Source of the DNA: Eubacteriales Family XIII. Incertae Sedis bacterium | Lineage (GTDB): Bacteria; Bacillota; Clostridia; Peptostreptococcales; Anaerovoracaceae | Direction: 5' to 3' | NCBI GenBank assembly: GCA_031278255.1 | Contig: JAITKU010000115.1 | Span: 1 to 8,886, forward strand | Length of the DNA: 8,886 nucleotides | Part shown: one piece after another, positions 6,801 through 8,886 of the stretch | How positions within the stretch are numbered: the stretch's first letter is position 1 | Layout: each line of letters opens with the position of its first letter | The notes under the pieces: generated by a model | What the model saw: the letters and a program-made list of their open reading frames with translations, nothing else | Database searches by the model: none | Told to the model about the DNA's origin: nothing | Program-made: the position numbers and the translations under genes

Positions 6801-8573
6801 GCGTATCGCGTCTATGGGCGGGTTCGTCACCTGCGCAAAGAGCTGTTTGAAATAATTGTAGAGCAGCTGCGGCCTGTTGGAAAGCACGGCCAAGGGCGAA
6901 TCCGTTCCCATTGAGGAGATCGGGTCCTCCGCGGTGTCGGCGATGGTTTTGAGCGTGAGGTTTAAGTCCTCCCACGTATAACCGAAGATCTTCTGCACCG
7001 CGAGCAGCGGCAGTTCCTGCGCGCCGTTGTCCCTGTTCGTCATCAGGAGTTCGAGGCTGACGAGATTCTTCAGCAGGGCCTGTTCGTAGGGTTCGCCCGC
7101 GCTGTTGCGTTTCTTGCTTTGAATCACATCCCGCAATGTGGCGCCCCGCTTCTTTCCCGCGGGCAGCTTGTCGAGATCGATCAGGTTTTTGTCAAGCCAG
7201 CGGCGGTAGGGTTTGGCCGCGGCCACCCCGCTCTTCAGTTCGTCGTCCTCGATAATCCGTTTTCGTACCGTGTCTATGAGCAGCATACGCCCCGGGTGCA
7301 ATCTGTCTTTCTTGATAATCTCGGAGGGCGCTATGGGCAGGACGCCCGCCTCGCTCGACAGGATCAGAAGATCATCCTTGGTCAGGCAGTACCGCGCCGG
7401 CCGCAGTCCGTTGCGATCGAGCATCGCGCCCGCGATGCGGCCGTCCGTGAACGCGATGGCGGCGGGTCCGTCCCAGGGTTCGAGCAGACAGCCCGCGTAT
7501 TCGTAAAAAGCCCTGCGGTCCGGGTCCATATCGTCGCGATTCTGCCACGGTTCGGGGATCGTCAGCATCATGGCCTCGGGCAGACTGCGGCCGGAATGCA
7601 CGAGCAGGGCCAGAAAATCATCCAGCATGGCCGAATCGCTGCCGTCCTCGTTGATAATGGGCATGACCTTTTGCAGGTTCTCGCCGAGGGCTTTGGACTT
7701 CAGCATGGCTTCGCGGGCCTTGACCCAGTTCACGTTGCCGCGAATCGTGTTGATCTCCCCGTTGTGGATCAGGAAGTGCATGGGGTGCGCGCGTTCCCAG
7801 CTTGGAAAGGTGTTTGTGGAGAAGCGGGAATGCACGAGGGCTATGGCCGAAGTCAGGCCGGTGTCGCGGAGGTCCGGATAGAAAGCGGACATCTGGCTCG
7901 GCAGCAGCATACCCTTGTATACGATGGTCCTGCATGAGATGCCGGAGAGGTAGAAATACAGATCCGGCTCCGTTTGCGCCCGGCGGATTTCCGCCTGCGC
8001 AAGTTTTGAAACGACGTAGAGCGCGCGCTCAAAATCGTCCTCCGACGCGCCGGCCGGCCTCGCGATAAAGACCTGCCGTATGCCCGGGCGCACCTCGCCG
8101 GCGGTCTTGCCGATACAGTCCGCGTAGACGGGGACAACGCGCGTTCCGAGTACGCGCAGACCCTCCCGCTCGGCTATGCCGCAGAAAGCCGCCACGGTCG
8201 CGGCGCAGCGATCTCGATCGGGCGAGGCGAACATCATGGCCACGCCGTATTCGCCCGCGGCCGGAAGCGCAACGCCCTCGGCCGCCATGACGCGCTTCAT
8301 AAATTCATGCGGAATCTGCAACAGGATTCCCGCGCCGTCTCCGGTTTCGGGTTCGCTGCCGACGCCGCCCCTGTGCGTCAGGTTCTTGAGGACCTCTATC
8401 GCGTCCTCCACCAGTCTGTGCGATTTCTCGCCCCGGACGTTTACGAGCATGCCCACACCGCAGGCGTCGCGCTCGAAACGGGGATCGTACAAGCCCTGCT
8501 TGCGCGGCAAACCGGGAAAGCCCATGCTGCTCTGTCGGGCGGGTGCCTCCTGCCCCTGTTGCGGATTCTCCAT
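3813..8573 (-). CDS. gltB: Glutamate synthase [NADPH], large (alpha) subunit
   Basis: A 1586-residue cytosolic enzyme that hydrolyses glutamine at one site, channels the ammonia internally, and aminates 2-oxoglutarate to glutamate at an FMN site. The class II amidotransferase domain starts at Cys38 (RDACGVGM). Cys38 should become the N-terminal nucleophile after removal of a 37-residue propeptide, as in the family. Further amidotransferase motifs are GDGAGIL (78-84), HSRFSTNTFPSWERAHP (248-264) and NGEINTIRGN (271-280). A central domain (about 480-780) precedes the FMN-binding synthase domain, which shows GAMSYGSIS (936-944), GEGGHLPG (1019-1026), SPPPHHDIYSIEDL (1047-1060) and ISGYDGGTGAAP (1103-1114). 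The 3Fe-4S ligands are Cys1182, Cys1188 and Cys1193. A glycine-rich beta-helix domain (about 1350-1490) and a short charged tail end the protein. The start at 8573 is chosen for the AAAGGAGG 7 nt upstream; an open frame reaching 8618 overlaps the promoter and is rejected. No damage is seen. Confidence 0.97.
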   Translation of the reverse strand: MENPQQGQEAPARQSSMGFPGLPRKQGLYDPRFERDACGVGMLVNVRGEKSHRLVEDAIEVLKNLTHRGGVGSEPETGDGAGILLQIPHEFMKRVMAAEGVALPAAGEYGVAMMFASPDRDRCAATVAAFCGIAEREGLRVLGTRVVPVYADCIGKTAGEVRPGIRQVFIARPAGASEDDFERALYVVSKLAQAEIRRAQTEPDLYFYLSGISCRTIVYKGMLLPSQMSAFYPDLRDTGLTSAIALVHSRFSTNTFPSWERAHPMHFLIHNGEINTIRGNVNWVKAREAMLKSKALGENLQKVMPIINEDGSDSAMLDDFLALLVHSGRSLPEAMMLTIPEPWQNRDDMDPDRRAFYEYAGCLLEPWDGPAAIAFTDGRIAGAMLDRNGLRPARYCLTKDDLLILSSEAGVLPIAPSEIIKKDRLHPGRMLLIDTVRKRIIEDDELKSGVAAAKPYRRWLDKNLIDLDKLPAGKKRGATLRDVIQSKKRNSAGEPYEQALLKNLVSLELLMTNRDNGAQELPLLAVQKIFGYTWEDLNLTLKTIADTAEDPISSMGTDSPLAVLSNRPQLLYNYFKQLFAQVTNPPIDAIREHLVTSSDIQLGSEGNLLEPRSENCRMIRHSTPVLTEEELAKIRGVNRRGFASVTLPILFSARAKHGLERALDDLFFAVDAAMNSGYNIIILSDRGASEYKLPIPALLAASGLHHHLIRNGNRTRISLVVDTGEAREAHHLALLVGFGANAVCPWLAYRSLARMAEERRLLADAKEARDNYRKTMTDAIVKIMSKMGISTVRSYHGAQIFEALGVSETVTEKYFTGVITRIGGITLREIEMECAQRHARAFDPVTKHEPLDAGGDYKWRKDGEYHLFNPENIFYLQQACRTGNYEMFKTFSSCVNKRTAELKNIRGLLRIATAEKPIPIESVEPVESIVRRFKTGAMSYGSISREAHECMAIAMNRLGGRSNTGEGGEIPERFIRDADGTNRSSAIKQVASGRFGVDIHYLNNAVELQIKMAQGAKPGEGGHLPGNKVYPWIAKSRRSTPGVGLISPPPHHDIYSIEDLAQLIRDLKSANRDARISVKLVSEAGVGTVAVGVAKGLADVIVISGYDGGTGAAPRTSIRHAGLPWELGVAEAHQSLLMNNMRNRVVLETDGKLLTGRDIVIAALLGAEEFAFATAPLVVLGCDMMRVCNLDTCPVGIATQNPKLCNRFAGKPEYIENLMRFLAREVREWMARIGVRRFKDLVGHVELLRRNPSDINEKAKTVDLSGLLYRPTVVDDAGARYFTQPQDHALQRTVDQNTLLSLCRRAIEQKSGCVRYELPVNNRNRTIGCMLSSEIVRARGAEGLPDGTIKLRFDGSAGQSLGAFLARGVELTLCGESNDHVGKGLSGGRLIVIPPPASAFDPGENIIIGNVAFYGATAGEAYIRGVAGERFCVRNSGVTVVVEGVGDHGCEYMTGGRVVILGKTGRNFAAGMSGGVAYVLDPENTFLRNCNREGLIPSALDKNDRRELKALLEAHLLYTGSDRAKRLLDDFNASAKLFLKIIPEGYRRILVAMEEARKRKLQGEEQVLYAFGKVIGDAERRERRAE
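3821..3827 (-). promoter_or_regulatory. gltD ribosome binding site inside the end of gltB
   Basis: Read on the minus strand, AGGAGGG lies 8 nt before the gltD ATG (3812-3810). It is encoded by the Arg-Arg-Ala codons that end GltB. A site embedded in the upstream gene, combined with a TAG immediately followed by ATG, suggests that ribosomes finishing gltB help start gltD. Confidence 0.8.
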
Positions 8574-8580
8574 GCCAAAG

Positions 8581-8588
8581 CCTCCTTT
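8581..8588 (-). promoter_or_regulatory. Ribosome binding site deciding the gltB start
   Basis: Read on the minus strand, AAAGGAGG lies 7 nt before the ATG at 8573-8571. This is an almost ideal site, so translation begins with MENPQQ rather than at an in-frame start 15 codons upstream, which would lie within the -10 region of the promoter. Confidence 0.9.
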
Positions 8589-8609
8589 ATCATAGGGATA
8601 TTTCAAAAA

Positions 8610-8638
8610 ATGGTACAATAAATCGGTAAGCTTGTCAA
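8610..8638 (-). promoter_or_regulatory. Sigma-A type promoter of the gltBD operon
   Basis: On the minus strand a perfect TTGACA (8638-8633) is followed after exactly 17 nt by TACCAT (8615-8610), which matches TATAAT at four positions, including the key second A and last T. The expected start is near 8603, giving a leader of about 30 nt. That is too short for a riboswitch, so control is probably at transcription initiation by proteins binding upstream. A perfect -35 with a weak -10 is compatible with a regulated promoter. Confidence 0.75.
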
Positions 8639-8659
8639 GGGGTTTTTGGGTTAAATAAT
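8632..8659 (+). promoter_or_regulatory. Candidate divergent promoter overlapping the gltB -35
   Basis: On the plus strand TTGTCA (8632-8637, 5 of 6 consensus) is followed after 16 nt by AATAAT (8654-8659, 5 of 6). Transcription would start near 8666 and run out of the window through the structured region at 8727-8859. Its -35 is the opposite strand of the gltB -35, within the palindrome CTTG-T-CAAG (8631-8639). No product is visible inside the window, so the promoter is a prediction from hexamers only. Confidence 0.4.
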
Positions 8660-8726
8660 TAGAAAATTTCGATAATTGTTACAGTTCAAAGGTCCAATCA
8701 AAAGCATTCAAACGCCGCGATATTTT

Positions 8727-8759
8727 TACCCGTTCAGGGTACAAGTACCCTTCCGGGTA
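8727..8759. promoter_or_regulatory. Nested dyad, candidate operator or RNA hairpin
   Basis: The outer arms TACCCG (8727-8732) and CGGGTA (8754-8759) are perfectly complementary, as are the inner arms GGGTAC (8737-8742) and GTACCC (8745-8750). Internal loops of 4 and 3 nt separate the two stems. The motif TACCC/GGGTA thus appears four times in alternating orientation within 33 bp. On neither strand does a T-run follow the stem, so it is not an intrinsic terminator. It lies about 120 bp upstream of the predicted gltB start site, where a protein operator is plausible. Confidence 0.5.
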
Positions 8760-8763
8760 CGCG

Positions 8764-8859
8764 TGTTCAGATCGGGTTCTGCCGGACTATTTGGCTCCCG
8801 GAGCGTACACAAAGCTACGTGAGGAAGCCAATATAGGCCGGCAGGTTCCGAGATGGGCA
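8764..8859 (+). other. Long rod-like imperfect inverted repeat, possible structured RNA or element end
   Basis: The core pairs CTGCCGG (8779-8785) with CCGGCAG (8838-8844). It continues past one A-G mismatch into CTAT (8787-8790) with A-TAG (8833-8836), then, past one bulged T at 8832, TTGGCT (8791-8796) with AGCCAA (8826-8831). Outward, TCGG (8772-8775) pairs with CCGA (8848-8851) and, beyond a 2x2 G-A/G-A step, CA (8768-8769) pairs with TG (8854-8855). The 29-nt tip (8797-8825) can form a further small stem, CGTA (8804-8807) with TACG (8816-8819). The tandem G-A step and single bulge look more like folded RNA than chance. No known RNA family is recognised, and the coding strand is undetermined. 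Confidence 0.45.
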
Positions 8860-8886
8860 AAAATTGCGTGGGGTTTGAATGGTAAC

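Larger units (their letters stand above)
8574..8886. other. Non-coding upstream region of gltB, rich in dyads
   Basis: This 313-bp stretch has no supportable gene. From the gltB side outward it contains the ribosome site and a leader of about 30 nt, the gltB promoter, a candidate divergent promoter, an AT-rich stretch (about 8650-8730), a nested dyad (8727-8759) and a long rod-like imperfect inverted repeat (about 8764-8859). The last bases (8870-8886) include GGGG followed 5 nt later by an ATG at 8879, too close to the edge to judge as a gene start. AT content rises sharply compared with the coding DNA, as expected for a regulatory region. Confidence 0.7.

Noticed and set aside
8574..8618. 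Earlier start for gltB, adding 15 residues
   Set aside because: The extension overlaps the predicted -10 box, and the ATG at 8573 has an almost ideal ribosome site.
8660..8860. A known riboswitch, T-box, tRNA or 6S RNA in the gltB upstream region
   Set aside because: I looked for the T-box antiterminator core, tRNA T-arm and cloverleaf spacing, and common riboswitch cores on both strands, and found no convincing match. The GGTTCCGA at 8844-8851 is only a partial T-arm resemblance.
8870..8886. Possible plus-strand gene start (ATG at 8879 after GGGG) or beginning of a repeat at the right edge
   Set aside because: Only two full codons are visible and the Shine-Dalgarno match is weak. A single edge sequence cannot support a gene or a CRISPR repeat.

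Overview
The window is GC-rich DNA, probably from a high-GC member of the Bacillota (Clostridia or a related group). The evidence is: strong purine-rich Shine-Dalgarno sites (AGGAGG, AAAGGAGG), clean sigma-A/sigma-70 type promoters (TTGACA, 17 nt, then a -10 box), a crotonase that closely resembles clostridial Crt, and a class I NifS-like cysteine desulfurase. The taxonomic placement is inference; there is no rRNA or other marker gene here.

Layout. Positions 1-291 are non-coding. They hold a terminator-like GC hairpin (38-56) that probably ends a gene left of the window, two more small hairpins (114-151), and a near-consensus promoter (189-217) reading right. That promoter serves a two-gene plus-strand unit: nifS-like cysteine desulfurase (292-1434) and crt-like enoyl-CoA hydratase (1486-2268). 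The 51-bp gap between them contains an exact 19-bp tandem duplication covering the nifS stop codon. An 80-bp convergent intergenic region with a long GC inverted repeat (2287-2336) separates this unit from the minus-strand glutamate synthase operon gltB (3813-8573) and gltD (2349-3812). The two glt genes abut exactly: the gltB TAG is followed directly by the gltD ATG. Both subunits are full length with their cofactor and catalytic motifs intact.

Positions 8574-8886 are non-coding and are the least ordinary part of the window. The gltB promoter (8610-8638) has a perfect TTGACA -35 inside a small palindrome. The same palindrome offers a TTGTCA -35 on the plus strand, followed by AATAAT. This suggests divergent promoters that share a -35 region. 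Downstream on the plus strand lie a nested 33-bp dyad (8727-8759) and a long rod-like imperfect hairpin (about 8764-8859), which may be the leader of a divergent gene outside the window, a small RNA, or a mobile-element end.

How the genes work together: GltB and GltD form glutamate synthase (GOGAT), which makes two glutamates from glutamine and 2-oxoglutarate with reducing power delivered through FAD, Fe-S and FMN centres. The nifS-crt unit pairs a sulfur-mobilising enzyme with a beta-oxidation/butyrate-type hydratase. No obvious biochemical link joins them beyond a probable shared transcript. All four coding genes are ordinary conserved housekeeping or metabolic genes. No previously undescribed protein system is visible; the open questions lie in the non-coding DNA at the right edge.
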